Of a stretch of 64,000 nt of DNA, positions 34,772 to 43,175 are shown piece by piece. This DNA is from DATLLJ01 sp035537875 (lineage in GTDB: Bacteria > Acidobacteriota > Vicinamibacteria > Vicinamibacterales > CAVVIG01): assembly GCA_035537875.1 (NCBI GenBank), contig DATLLJ010000172.1, positions 4,584 to 68,583 of the forward strand, given 5' to 3'. Position 1 is the first letter of the stretch; every line of letters begins with the position of its first letter. The notes beneath the pieces were generated by a model. It worked only from the letters and a program-made list of their open reading frames with translations. It was not told where the DNA came from and made no database searches. The position numbers and the translations under genes were made by a program.

Positions 34772-35050
34772 TCAAGACTCGCCGATCGATTCGTTGAACA
34801 CCAGATCGTGACCGACGGGAACCACAGCATCGAGCCGAGGCGCGACCTGCTCACGGTGCGTCGCGGATCCCCGCCGACCCCGCCTTCGGTGCGTGCCCCG
34901 ATGCGGCGGCGACGACATCGCACGGCAGCGAGCGAGAGGTTGGCGCTGGCCAGGCCCGGGACCGTCAGCACCCGGGCGGCGCCGGGTCGGCCGCCGTGCA
35001 GCCCACCGCCAGCAGGGTGGTGCACATGAGCGATATCGCCCGTCTCGCCA
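34772..35050 (-). pseudogene. Possible remnant of a small lipoprotein gene
   Basis: On the minus strand an ATG at 35050 begins MARRAISLMCTTLLAVGCTAADPAPPG, a clear lipoprotein signal, but stops after 28 residues. Protein-like text continues in other frames (VLTVPGLASANLSLA, then VAPRLDAVVPVGHDLVFNESIGES with a stop at 34772). This looks like a short gene broken by two or more frameshifts. No family is recognised, and the reading could be chance. Confidence 0.3.
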
Positions 35051-35067
35051 TACAGCCTCGTCGGCGG

Positions 35068-37959
35068 TCAGAACTTCACCCGCAGCGCGAACTGAAACGT
35101 CCTCGGGTCGCCGACAGCCGTCACCTGACCGAAAGTCGGCGCCGGATTCGTCGGATACTCGCCGGCGCCGAAGTTCGCGTTCCGCGTGACGACGTTGGTC
35201 CGGTTCGTCAGATTGAAAGCCTCGGCGAGCCCTTCGATCCTGACGTTCCCTCCGAGACGGAACGAACGCATCACGCGCACGCCCAGACTGAAGAAATCGC
35301 TGCCGATCCCGGAGTTCCTCGGGATGAACTCGCCGTTGACCATCGGACGCCCGGCGGTGCCCTGGATGGTCGTGACCCCCGAAGTGATGTTCAACGGGAG
35401 CTTCGAATAGGCTTGCACCATCGTCGTCAGTTGAAAACCGTGGCTCAGATGCTCCCAGAGCGTCGCAGCCGGCTCGGTGGACGAGTTGACGGATCCGTTG
35501 AACACGAACCGATGCCGTTGATCGTCGTCGGAACGTCCCCAGTCCTTGGACAGATCGGTCGGATCGATAGGAGAGCTGAAGAAATTCTCGCCGACGTTGT
35601 TCATCGACTTGGAGAGAGTATAGGAGGCTCGGTAATATCCCCACCGTGTCGGCCGCTGCACGAAGGAGAGATGCAGCCCATGGTAGTTGGACTCGGCCTC
35701 CGACGAGTACTGGCTGTTGTTGGCGTAGTCGGGATTCGGACGGCAGCCGTTGTTCGTGCCGGAGGCGACGCAGGTCGGAACGTTCTGGTTGATCGAGACG
35801 ATCAGGTTCACCCCGCGCAAGTACTGGTAGCCGACGCTCAGGACGCCACGCGCCCCCACCTGCTGCTCGTACTCGATGCCCGCCTGGCGCGAATAAGCGT
35901 TCTGGAGGTCGCGATCCATCGTGGTCAGGTTGGGCAGCGTGACCGACGGGACCGGCGCCGGCAAGATGTTCGGGAACGCCGGCGCCCCGATCTGGTTGGG
36001 TGAGAGGCTGACGTTGGTCTGCCGGAGCGCCGTCAGATCGGTCGTGTTGCCCGCCGAGAGCAGCGCGTTTGCCAGCGCGCGGAGCGGCACGCGATCAAAG
36101 AAGAGTCCCGCGCTGCCCCGGATGACGGCGTTTCTCGAATCCGAGGGCGTCCACGCGAACCCCACACGCGGCGAGAGGTTGTTGGTGTCGGTGTTGATGG
36201 TCTCGAGGAACTGCAGGTCGTACCGCAACCCGAGGTTCAGCGTCAGATTCGGATGGGTCTTCCATTCGTCCTGGATGTAGACCCCCAGGTTCGTGTTCGA
36301 CTGCGGGACCACGCTGTCCCCGAACGTCTGGGTGAAACCCGCGTTGTTGTAGACCCCCGCCAGAAAGTTCTGAAGCGAGGAGAACGCGTAGGCGCCGCGC
36401 ACCGATCGCGGAAACGTGATCCGGTCGGCGTTGTAGATCCCCTCTCCCCCAAGTCGCCAGGCATGGGCGCCCCGCTGATGCGACAGGCTGTCCACCACGT
36501 GCACCATCCGGTTGAGGCGACCCTGAGGGCTCGACGAGAGCGTTCCAAAGGCGGCGACGCCCGCGATGTTCACGTTGGGTCCAATAGGATCGCTCGGCGG
36601 TGCCAGCAGATCGCTGAACATCCACTGACCGCGGATCTCGTTCACGGTCCTGGAAGAAAGCGTCATCGTATTGCTGACGGCGATCGCATGGTCTGCGTTG
36701 TCCAGGTTGGACGACGCCGACGGCGCGCTCAGTGCGCCGGCGCCCCGGGAATTCGTGGAGTCGGCGCTGTAGAAGCTGTAGCGGAGGCTCAGATGATCGC
36801 GGTTGCTCAGCTGATGGTCGATCTTGGCCAGCACGTTGGTGGTATCCACGGGATTCGGATAGATCCCGGTAGTCACCGGCTGACCCGTGTAGCTCACCGC
36901 CGCGAGCCTCGCGTTGATGACGTCGGTCGCCGCCGCCAAAATCGTCGTGAGCCCCGACTGATCGAGTTGCCGCCGCTCGACGTTGGAGAAGAAGAACGTC
37001 CGATCGCGCCGGATCGGTCCGCCCGCATTGACGCCGTACTGCTTCTGATTCATCGGAAGCCTCGTACCAGACAGGGCGTTCGGCGCGTTGAACCGATCGT
37101 CGCGGAAGTATCCGTAGACGTCTCCGCTGGTCGTGTTGGTGCCGCTCTTCGTCACGACATTGACGTACCCGCCCAGCGCGCGGCCGAGCTCGGCCTGCCC
37201 GCCCGACGTGACGACCTGAAACTGTTCAACCGCGTCGACCCCGTACGGCATGCCAGCCAGCCCCGCCGCATCGTCGTTGGCCGACAAGCCGTCTACCACG
37301 AAGTTGTTCGAAAAATTTCGCTGGCTGCCAACGGAAATGCCCTGACCGGGGACCGCAGAGGTCTCTGCGAACAGTTGCGTGCTCGCGATGTTGGTAGGCG
37401 ACACGCCGGGAACGAGCAGGGCGAGATCGAGGAACTGGCGGCCGTTGAGAGGAACGTTGCGCACCTCCGCCTCTGAAATCGTGCCCGCGATCTGGCTCCG
37501 CGCCGCCTCGAGCACCGTGGCCTCCCCCGTGACCGTCACGTCCGTTGCCAGATCGGCGATGGTGAGCGAGACAGGCAACTCGAATGCCGAGCCAACCGTG
37601 AGGGTAAGCACCCTGATGGCATCCGCGAACCCCCGGGATCGAACCGTGATTTCATAGGTCCCAACCCTCAGAAACGGAAAGCGGAATCGTCCGTCAGCAT
37701 CGGTGACCGTCGTTCCCCTGACGTTGGTGTTGATGTGCCGGGCGCTGACCTGCGCGCTGGGGACGACGGCGCCCTGCGGGTCGGTCACCCGTCCGCTCAC
37801 GCTTGCGTAATTGACGCTCTCCTGAGCTGCGGCAAACGATCCAGCAGCCAGACCGAGCCACAGAGTGACCAGGATCCTCACGATCAAATGCGTCATCCAC
37901 GACCTGCCCGCGCACGACCACGGCCATCGTGCGGCAGACGACTGTGCCTGCCTCAACAT
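35068..37959 (-). CDS. Oar-type TonB-dependent receptor with carboxypeptidase-like regulatory domain
   Basis: The 963-residue protein carries a signal segment (LIVRILVTLWLGLAAGSFAAAQ), an N-terminal carboxypeptidase regulatory-like domain (VSGRVTDPQGAVVPSAQVSA, TDADGRFRFPFLRVGTYEITV), a plug (VPLNGRQFLDLALLVPGV, NNFVVDGLSANDDAAG, LGRALGGYVNVVTKSGTN) and a large barrel ending FALRVKF. This type is abundant in Acidobacteriota and imports oligomers, peptides or metal complexes. GGGAGG four bases before the ATG at 37959 decides that start; ATG at 37896 is an alternative. The gene upstream on the same strand encodes a Cys/His-rich protein. Confidence 0.92.
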   Translation of the reverse strand: MLRQAQSSAARWPWSCAGRSWMTHLIVRILVTLWLGLAAGSFAAAQESVNYASVSGRVTDPQGAVVPSAQVSARHINTNVRGTTVTDADGRFRFPFLRVGTYEITVRSRGFADAIRVLTLTVGSAFELPVSLTIADLATDVTVTGEATVLEAARSQIAGTISEAEVRNVPLNGRQFLDLALLVPGVSPTNIASTQLFAETSAVPGQGISVGSQRNFSNNFVVDGLSANDDAAGLAGMPYGVDAVEQFQVVTSGGQAELGRALGGYVNVVTKSGTNTTSGDVYGYFRDDRFNAPNALSGTRLPMNQKQYGVNAGGPIRRDRTFFFSNVERRQLDQSGLTTILAAATDVINARLAAVSYTGQPVTTGIYPNPVDTTNVLAKIDHQLSNRDHLSLRYSFYSADSTNSRGAGALSAPSASSNLDNADHAIAVSNTMTLSSRTVNEIRGQWMFSDLLAPPSDPIGPNVNIAGVAAFGTLSSSPQGRLNRMVHVVDSLSHQRGAHAWRLGGEGIYNADRITFPRSVRGAYAFSSLQNFLAGVYNNAGFTQTFGDSVVPQSNTNLGVYIQDEWKTHPNLTLNLGLRYDLQFLETINTDTNNLSPRVGFAWTPSDSRNAVIRGSAGLFFDRVPLRALANALLSAGNTTDLTALRQTNVSLSPNQIGAPAFPNILPAPVPSVTLPNLTTMDRDLQNAYSRQAGIEYEQQVGARGVLSVGYQYLRGVNLIVSINQNVPTCVASGTNNGCRPNPDYANNSQYSSEAESNYHGLHLSFVQRPTRWGYYRASYTLSKSMNNVGENFFSSPIDPTDLSKDWGRSDDDQRHRFVFNGSVNSSTEPAATLWEHLSHGFQLTTMVQAYSKLPLNITSGVTTIQGTAGRPMVNGEFIPRNSGIGSDFFSLGVRVMRSFRLGGNVRIEGLAEAFNLTNRTNVVTRNANFGAGEYPTNPAPTFGQVTAVGDPRTFQFALRVKF

Positions 37960-38058
37960 TCATCCTCCCGGCTCGGTGCATCTGGAGCAGGCGCGGCGTG
38001 AAACACCACGGCCGGCGTGAGCTCCCCGAGTAGAGTTCAGAATTCGTCGATGCGGAGG

Positions 38059-38469
38059 TTACCGAGGGGGCGGCAGCTCAGGACTGGCTGGACGTAAGAT
38101 TGGGAGGCGAGACATCGAGGCTATCCGTTCATGGTCGGCAGCGCTCGCCGGCGGTGCAGGAAGCGGGGGGAGCGGCGCCAGCCCGTTGAGAAGCGAAAAC
38201 AGCGGGACCGCAGACGGGACAACCGGGCTGTTGAGAAAGCAATCGGGCGGTTCGCGATCGGTGTCGGACGAGACACCTCCGTGATGTCCTGACACGCCGT
38301 GCATCGGACAGAAGTGGCCGGGACCGAGCACCGCGCACGTACAAAGCACCTCCTCGCCTTCGGCCGCGTACCCCGTGGCGAGCAACACGGGCACGCCAGT
38401 CAACACACCCAGCTGGCTGACCAGCCAGATGGCCGCGATCGCCGAGAGATGGCGACGGAGGCGACGCAC
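38059..38469 (-). CDS. Exported Cys/His-rich protein, putative metal binder
   Basis: The 136-residue protein has an export segment (LSAIAAIWLVSQLGVLTGVPVLLATGYAA). A short metal-site-like stretch follows: VLCTCAVLGPGHFCPMHGVSGHHGG, with C-x-C, H-x-C-x-M-H and HH groups that resemble copper sites. The rest is Pro-rich (APLPPLPAPPAS). It reads GTG at 38469, with TAAGCT six bases before. It lies 99 bases upstream of the Oar-type receptor, on the same strand, so the two may handle the same metal. No named family is recognised. Confidence 0.7.
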   Translation of the reverse strand: MRRLRRHLSAIAAIWLVSQLGVLTGVPVLLATGYAAEGEEVLCTCAVLGPGHFCPMHGVSGHHGGVSSDTDREPPDCFLNSPVVPSAVPLFSLLNGLAPLPPLPAPPASAADHERIASMSRLPILRPASPELPPPR

Positions 38470-38475
38470 GTCTGC

Positions 38476-38484
38476 AGCTTAGCA
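38476..38484 (-). promoter_or_regulatory. Extended -10 (TGC-TAAGCT) of the Cys/His-rich gene
   Basis: On the minus strand TGCTAAGCT carries both the TGn extension and a TAnnnT hexamer, ending six bases before the GTG at 38469. A leaderless transcript is predicted. Confidence 0.45.
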
Positions 38485-38604
38485 CGGGGGGATTGACTCG
38501 CAGTCGTGGAGACGACAGGCGCGATCGTTGAGGCGGCCGGAAGGACGGAAAAATACTGATATCCTTGATGGGATCCAAATGTCCGAACTCGGGGATCTAG
38601 GTCC

Positions 38605-39843
38605 ATGTCTCTCGTGGCTCTCTCGGAACTGCTCGGCGCCAGCCTGCGTGATGGCACAGGCTCACTGCGTGGTCGTGTCCGCGAAATCGCCGTCGCACCG
38701 CAGGATCACCCCACCCGCGTCGCATTCCTGATCATCGACACCCCCGACGGCGAGCGCGCGCTCCCGGCAGAAGACATCAGATCGTGCAGCGGCACGGTCC
38801 GGACTGTGTCGGATTCCCCGAGCTGGGAGACAGGTACCCCGGCTGACGGGGTCCTGCTGCTCAAGCGCGACCTGTTGGATCAACAGATCATCGACGTCCA
38901 CGGCCGAAAGGTCGTCCGCGTCAACGACGTCGAGATCGAGTCGACCCCGATCAACGGCCACGTCCAGCTGCACGTGGTGGCCGTGGACGTTGGGGCGCGC
39001 GGCGCGATCCGACGCCTTTCAAAAGGGGTCGTACCCCATTTCACCCTGCGGCTCCTCCTCGAGCGCATCCCGCCGCGCGTCATCCCCTGGCAGTTCGTCG
39101 ATTTGCTCGAAACCGATCCGGCGCGGCGCGTCAAGCTGAAGATTGCCTACGAAGGCCTGGCGAAGCTTCATCCTGCGGACATCGCTGACATCGTCGAAGA
39201 TCTTCCGCGCGACGAGCGCGAGGCGGTATTCGAGACGATCGACGAGGAGGTCGCGGCTGAGACGCTCGAGGAGCTGGATCCCGACCTGCAGGTGTCGATT
39301 GTCGAATCGCTCGACAAGGGTCGCGCCGCTGACATCCTCGAGGAGATGGATCCGGACGCCGCGGCGGACCTTCTTGGCGATCTTCCCGAGGAGGAGACGG
39401 GCGAGCTCCTCAAGGAGATGGCGCCTGAGGAGCGGCTCGAGATTTCGCAGCTCCTCGAGTTCGGCCAGCACACGGCCGCCGGTCGCATGACGACGGAATT
39501 CATCGCCGTTCCGGAGACCGGTGTCGTCGACGACGCCATCGACGCCCTGAAGCGTTTCGAGGGAGGACGCGAGGCGCTTGCCACCATCTACCTGACCGGC
39601 CCGTCCCAACGGCTCTCCGGCGCCGTTCCGCTGGTCAAGATCGCGGTGTCCTCGCCGGCCATTCAACTTTCGCAGCTGAGCGAAGAGTACGTCTCCTGCT
39701 CGCCCGATACGCCGCAGGACGAGGTCGCCGCGCTGTTCGACAAGTACAACCTGCTCACGCTGCCTGTCGTGGACGCGGACGGACGACTGACGGGCATCAT
39801 CACGGCCGACGATGTGATCGCGATGCTCCGGCACCGCGACTGA
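38605..39843 (+). CDS. Cytosolic MgtE-N/CBS sensor protein without channel domain
   Basis: The 412-residue protein has no membrane segment. Residues about 1-150 look like two PRC-barrel-like parts (LRGRVREIAVAPQDHPTRVAFLIID; QIIDVHGRKVVRVNDVEIE). Residues about 180-290 are an MgtE N-terminal superhelix: LHPADIADIVEDLPRDEREAVFETIDEEVAAETLEELDP, ADILEEMDPDAAADLLGDLPEEE. CBS motifs follow (MTTEFIAVPETGVVDDAIDALKRF; YVSCSPDTPQDEVAALFDKYNLLTLPVVDADGRLTGIITADDVI). In MgtE these domains sense Mg2+ and gate the channel, which is missing here. The next gene, 7 bases on, encodes an NRAMP-related transporter, so it may regulate that protein instead. Confidence 0.88.
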   Translation: MSLVALSELLGASLRDGTGSLRGRVREIAVAPQDHPTRVAFLIIDTPDGERALPAEDIRSCSGTVRTVSDSPSWETGTPADGVLLLKRDLLDQQIIDVHGRKVVRVNDVEIESTPINGHVQLHVVAVDVGARGAIRRLSKGVVPHFTLRLLLERIPPRVIPWQFVDLLETDPARRVKLKIAYEGLAKLHPADIADIVEDLPRDEREAVFETIDEEVAAETLEELDPDLQVSIVESLDKGRAADILEEMDPDAAADLLGDLPEEETGELLKEMAPEERLEISQLLEFGQHTAAGRMTTEFIAVPETGVVDDAIDALKRFEGGREALATIYLTGPSQRLSGAVPLVKIAVSSPAIQLSQLSEEYVSCSPDTPQDEVAALFDKYNLLTLPVVDADGRLTGIITADDVIAMLRHRD

Positions 39844-39850
39844 CGCGACC

Positions 39851-41095
39851 ATGAGGTGGCTAGGCCGCAGCCGCAGTCGTCTCCTGATGATGCTGTCTGT
39901 CGTCGGCCCCGGTTTCATCACGGCCAGCGTCGACAACGATGCCGGCGGCATCTTCACCTACTCCCTGGCCGGCGCGCAGTTCGGCTACTCGCTCCTCTGG
40001 GTGATGATCCCCATCACCGTCGCCCTGATCGTCGTGCAGGAGATGTCCGCCCGGATGGGCACGGTGACCGGCAAGGGGCTGAGCGACCTCATCCGTGAGG
40101 AATTCGGATTCCGAATCACGTTCTTCCTCATGATTGCTCTGGTCGTCACGAATTTCGGAAACGTCGTCGCAGAGTTCGCGGGCGTGGCCAGCAGCCTCGA
40201 GTTGTTCGGCATCTCTCGGTACCTCGTCGTCCCGCTCGCGGCCGCGTTCGTCTGGACACTCGTCGTCCGGGGTACTTACGACAGCATCGAGAAGGTCTTC
40301 CTCGCGGCTTCGGCCTTCTACGTGTGCTATATCGTCGCGGGGCTGCTTGCCCATCCCGATTGGCGAGCCGCAACCTACGCGACGGTGACCCGACCCGCTG
40401 GCGAGGGGATCCGCACCTACGGATACGTGTACCTGATGGTGGCGCTCGTCGGCACGACGATCGCCCCGTGGATGCAGTTCTACCTGCAGGCCTCCGTGGT
40501 CGAGAAGGGCGTGACGATGCGCCAGTATCGGATGTCACGCCTGGACGTCATCATGGGATGTGTCTTCTGCGTGATCGTCGGCTGGTTCATCATCGTGGCG
40601 TGCGCCGCCACTCTCTTTACCAGCGGCCGGCACAGTATCGAGAGTGCCGCGGACGCGGCGCAGGCGCTGCGTCCCCTGGCCGGCGACTACGCCTATCTTC
40701 TGTTCGCCGCCGGGTTGTTCAACGCCTCGCTGTTCGCCGCGTCGATCCTGCCGATTTCGACGGCCTACGCCGTCTGCGAAGGTCTCGGATTCGAGTCGGG
40801 CCTCGACAAGAAGTTCCATGAAGCACCGGTCTTCTACTGGCTGTTCACGCTGTTGATCGTCGCTGGGGCTGCCGTGCTGCTGATTCCGGGCCTGCCGCTC
40901 GTCTATCTCCTGGTACTGTCGCAGGTGGTCAACGGTGTCCTGCTGCCCTTCGTCCTCATCTTCATGCTCCTGCTGACCAACGATCGCGAGCTCATGGGCC
41001 GGTACACGAACAGCAGACGATTCAACGTCATCGCCTGGACGACCGTCGGCGTCATGATCGGGCTGACCCTCGTGATGCTTGGCCAGCGTCTCTGA
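39851..41095 (+). CDS. NRAMP-related divalent-metal transporter, non-canonical metal site
   Basis: The 414-residue protein has about eleven TM helices and the NRAMP layout. The TM1 site, canonical DPGN, reads SVDNDAGG (Asp28, Asp30). The TM6 site, where Mn/Fe transporters have Ala-Pro-Met-His, reads APWMQ, with Trp207 in the Met place. Loss of the soft Met ligand and extra acidic residues resemble the NRAMP-related magnesium transporters (NRMT), so Mg2+ (or Mn2+) transport is more likely than iron. It directly follows the MgtE-like sensor protein and precedes an MFS gene by 2 bases. Substrate is an inference. Confidence 0.85.
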   Translation: MRWLGRSRSRLLMMLSVVGPGFITASVDNDAGGIFTYSLAGAQFGYSLLWVMIPITVALIVVQEMSARMGTVTGKGLSDLIREEFGFRITFFLMIALVVTNFGNVVAEFAGVASSLELFGISRYLVVPLAAAFVWTLVVRGTYDSIEKVFLAASAFYVCYIVAGLLAHPDWRAATYATVTRPAGEGIRTYGYVYLMVALVGTTIAPWMQFYLQASVVEKGVTMRQYRMSRLDVIMGCVFCVIVGWFIIVACAATLFTSGRHSIESAADAAQALRPLAGDYAYLLFAAGLFNASLFAASILPISTAYAVCEGLGFESGLDKKFHEAPVFYWLFTLLIVAGAAVLLIPGLPLVYLLVLSQVVNGVLLPFVLIFMLLLTNDRELMGRYTNSRRFNVIAWTTVGVMIGLTLVMLGQRL

Positions 41096-41097
41096 AC

Positions 41098-42435
41098 ATG
41101 GCCATCAACGATCGACGGGAGATTTTCGCCTGGTCCATGTACGACTGGGCCAACTCGGGATTTCAGGCCACGGTCATCACCGTGCTCGCCGGTCCATATC
41201 TGACGGCGCTCGCGCAACGGGATGTCGGCGAGAACGGTCTCGTGTTCGACCTGGGACCACTGATCGTGACCGCGAAGTCTTTCTTCCCCTACTGTATCGG
41301 CCTGTCGGTGATCCTCCAGGTCTTCCTCCTGCCCGTGCTGGGCGCGATCGCCGATTACACCAGTCTGAAAAAGCGTCTCATGGCGCTCCTTTGCTACACC
41401 GGCAGCATTGCCACCTGCCTGCTCTTCTTCGTGACCGATGGCCGCTACCGTCTCGGCGGCCTGCTGCTCGTCGTCGCGAATCTCTGTTTTGGCGCCTCGC
41501 TGGTCTTGTACAACGCATTCCTCAACGACATTGCCACGGAGGACCGCCGGGACAGCGTCTCGAGCCGAGGCTACGCTCTCGGCTATCTCGGCGGAGGCAT
41601 CCTGCTGGTGCTGAATCTCGGGTTGCTTCGGAACGCCTCCGCGCTCGGCCTGGACGGCGGCCTCGCGGTGCGCGTATCGCTCGCTTCGGCGGGGGTCTGG
41701 TGGGGCGGCTTCGCCATCCTCACGTTTCGAGTGCTGCAAGAACGGCCGGCGGCGGCGCTGGTGCCGCCGGGAAGCTCGCTGTTCAGGGCAGGGACCCGTG
41801 TCCTGCTCGACTCGTTTGTGACCCTTCGGCAGTTGCCTCAGACCCGGAGATATCTCCTCGCCTACATGCTGTTCAACGACGGGATTCAGACCGTGATTGC
41901 GATGGCCTCTGTGTTTCTGTCGCAGGAGCTCTTCGTGGCCCGGGGCTTGCCCGAAGACCAGTCCTTTCTGGTCGGCTTGATCCTGGTCATCCAGTTCGTC
42001 GCCTTTTTCGGCGCCCATCTCTTCGAGCGAGTGGCCGCACTCATCGGCACCAAGCGAGCGATCATGACGACGCTGGTCATCTGGACCGGGACCATCTTCT
42101 ATGCCTATGGCTGGCTGCAGACGACGTCGCAGGCCTGGGTGATGGGCGGGATCATCGCCGTCGTGCTGGGAGGATCGCAGGCACTCTCGCGCTCGTTGTT
42201 TTCCCGCATGATCCCCGCGGGCCGCGAGGCGTCGTTCTTCGGCGTTTACGAGATCGCGGAGCGCGGCACGTCATGGATCGGACCGTTTCTCTTCGGCGTG
42301 GTCGTCGCGGCGACCAATTCCTACAGGCAAGCGATGCTGTCGCTCATCGTGTTGTTCGTGACGGGCATGACGGCGCTGCTGTGGACGGACACGGCGCGCG
42401 CCATCCGCGACGCGCGGAGGCAAGCCTCCATGTAG
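41098..42435 (+). CDS. MFS transporter of the UMF1/Atg22-like family
   Basis: The 445-residue protein has twelve predicted TM helices and the family hallmarks: REIFAWSMYDWANSGFQATVITVLAGPYL at the N-terminus, PVLGAIADYTSLKKRLMA, FLNDIATEDRRDSVSSRGYALGYLGGGILLVLNL, and SRSLFSRMIPAGREASFFGVYEIAERGTSWIGPFLFG near the end. Members include Atg22-type amino-acid effluxers and uncharacterised bacterial proteins. The ATG is 2 bases after the NRAMP-like stop, indicating a three-gene operon. The substrate is unknown. Confidence 0.9.
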   Translation: MAINDRREIFAWSMYDWANSGFQATVITVLAGPYLTALAQRDVGENGLVFDLGPLIVTAKSFFPYCIGLSVILQVFLLPVLGAIADYTSLKKRLMALLCYTGSIATCLLFFVTDGRYRLGGLLLVVANLCFGASLVLYNAFLNDIATEDRRDSVSSRGYALGYLGGGILLVLNLGLLRNASALGLDGGLAVRVSLASAGVWWGGFAILTFRVLQERPAAALVPPGSSLFRAGTRVLLDSFVTLRQLPQTRRYLLAYMLFNDGIQTVIAMASVFLSQELFVARGLPEDQSFLVGLILVIQFVAFFGAHLFERVAALIGTKRAIMTTLVIWTGTIFYAYGWLQTTSQAWVMGGIIAVVLGGSQALSRSLFSRMIPAGREASFFGVYEIAERGTSWIGPFLFGVVVAATNSYRQAMLSLIVLFVTGMTALLWTDTARAIRDARRQASM

Positions 42436-42480
42436 GCCGCGATTGCCGCCGTGCCCCCAACGCCCGAGGCACGAGAGCAG

Positions 42481-42510
42481 TTGAAATTGAACGGGCGTTC
42501 AAACTACGGT
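42481..42510 (+). promoter_or_regulatory. TetR-gene promoter with operator in the spacer
   Basis: TTGAAA (-35, 42481-42486) and TACGGT (-10, 42505-42510) are 18 bases apart. Between them lies TTGAACG-GG-CGTTCAA (42487-42502), a 7-2-7 dyad typical of TetR-family operators. TACGGT ends seven bases before the GTG at 42518. This predicts negative autoregulation and a leaderless mRNA. Confidence 0.6.
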
Positions 42511-42517
42511 AGGAGTC

Positions 42518-43174
42518 GTGGTTCCTCCACCGGAAGAGCCTGAGAAAGGCCGTTTCCCGCCACCACCGCGCCGGCGACGCCGGCCCCGCGCCGCGCGAAG
42601 CGGCGATACGTCGTCCACACGCATCGACATCATGAAGAGCGCTGCCCAGGCATTCCGCCGGCTTGGGTACCACGGCGCGACGGTGGAGCACATCGCCGCC
42701 GCGCTGCGCATGAAGAAGGGCAACCTGTACTACTACTTCAAGAACAAGGAAGAGATCCTCTTCGCCTGCCACCAGTACTCACTCGATCGCCTGCTGCAGC
42801 TGCTGGAAGAAGTCGAAGCGTGCGGCGCCTCGCCGGCCGAGAAGATGCGCACGCTGATTATCGGCGTCGTGCACATCATCCTCGACGAGCTCCACGGCAC
42901 GGCGCTGATTCTGCAACTGGAGGCGCTGTCCCCGACCCATCTGAAAACCGTGATCGAGCGGAGGGATCGGTTCGATCGAGGAATCCGACAGGTGCTCGAG
43001 GAGGGGATCGCGGAGGGCACGTTTGCGCCCACGGACGTCAAGCTGCGGTCGTTCGCGCTGCTCGGCGCGGTGAACTGGATCCCACGGTGGTTCAACCCCG
43101 CAGGACCGGCGACCTCCACGGAGATCGCCGATCGCTTCGCGGACTATCTCATCGCAGGGCTGAAGCGGACCTGA
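42518..43174 (+). CDS. TetR family transcriptional regulator (FadR/KstR2-like)
   Basis: The 218-residue protein starts with a Pro/Arg-rich arm, then a TetR helix-turn-helix: IDIMKSAAQAFRRLGYHGATVEHIAAALRMKKGNLYYYFKNKEEILFACHQYSLDRLL. The ligand domain (TLIIGVVHIILDELHGTALILQLEALSPTHLKTVIERRDRF, GAVNWIPRWFNPAGPATSTEIADRFADYLIAGLKR) resembles the acyl-CoA-responsive FadR/KstR2 group. The GTG start and a palindrome in the promoter point to autoregulation. The arginine-rich arm before the HTH is unusual and could be an effect of start choice; a later start is possible. No fatty-acid genes adjoin it. Confidence 0.9.
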   Translation: MVPPPEEPEKGRFPPPPRRRRRPRAARSGDTSSTRIDIMKSAAQAFRRLGYHGATVEHIAAALRMKKGNLYYYFKNKEEILFACHQYSLDRLLQLLEEVEACGASPAEKMRTLIIGVVHIILDELHGTALILQLEALSPTHLKTVIERRDRFDRGIRQVLEEGIAEGTFAPTDVKLRSFALLGAVNWIPRWFNPAGPATSTEIADRFADYLIAGLKRT

Positions 43175-43175
43175 G

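Noticed and set aside
38540..38604. Metal riboswitch before the MgtE-sensor gene
   Set aside because: A small hairpin-like GATATCC/GGGATC repeat is present, but no known Mg2+ or Mn2+ riboswitch core could be recognised by eye.
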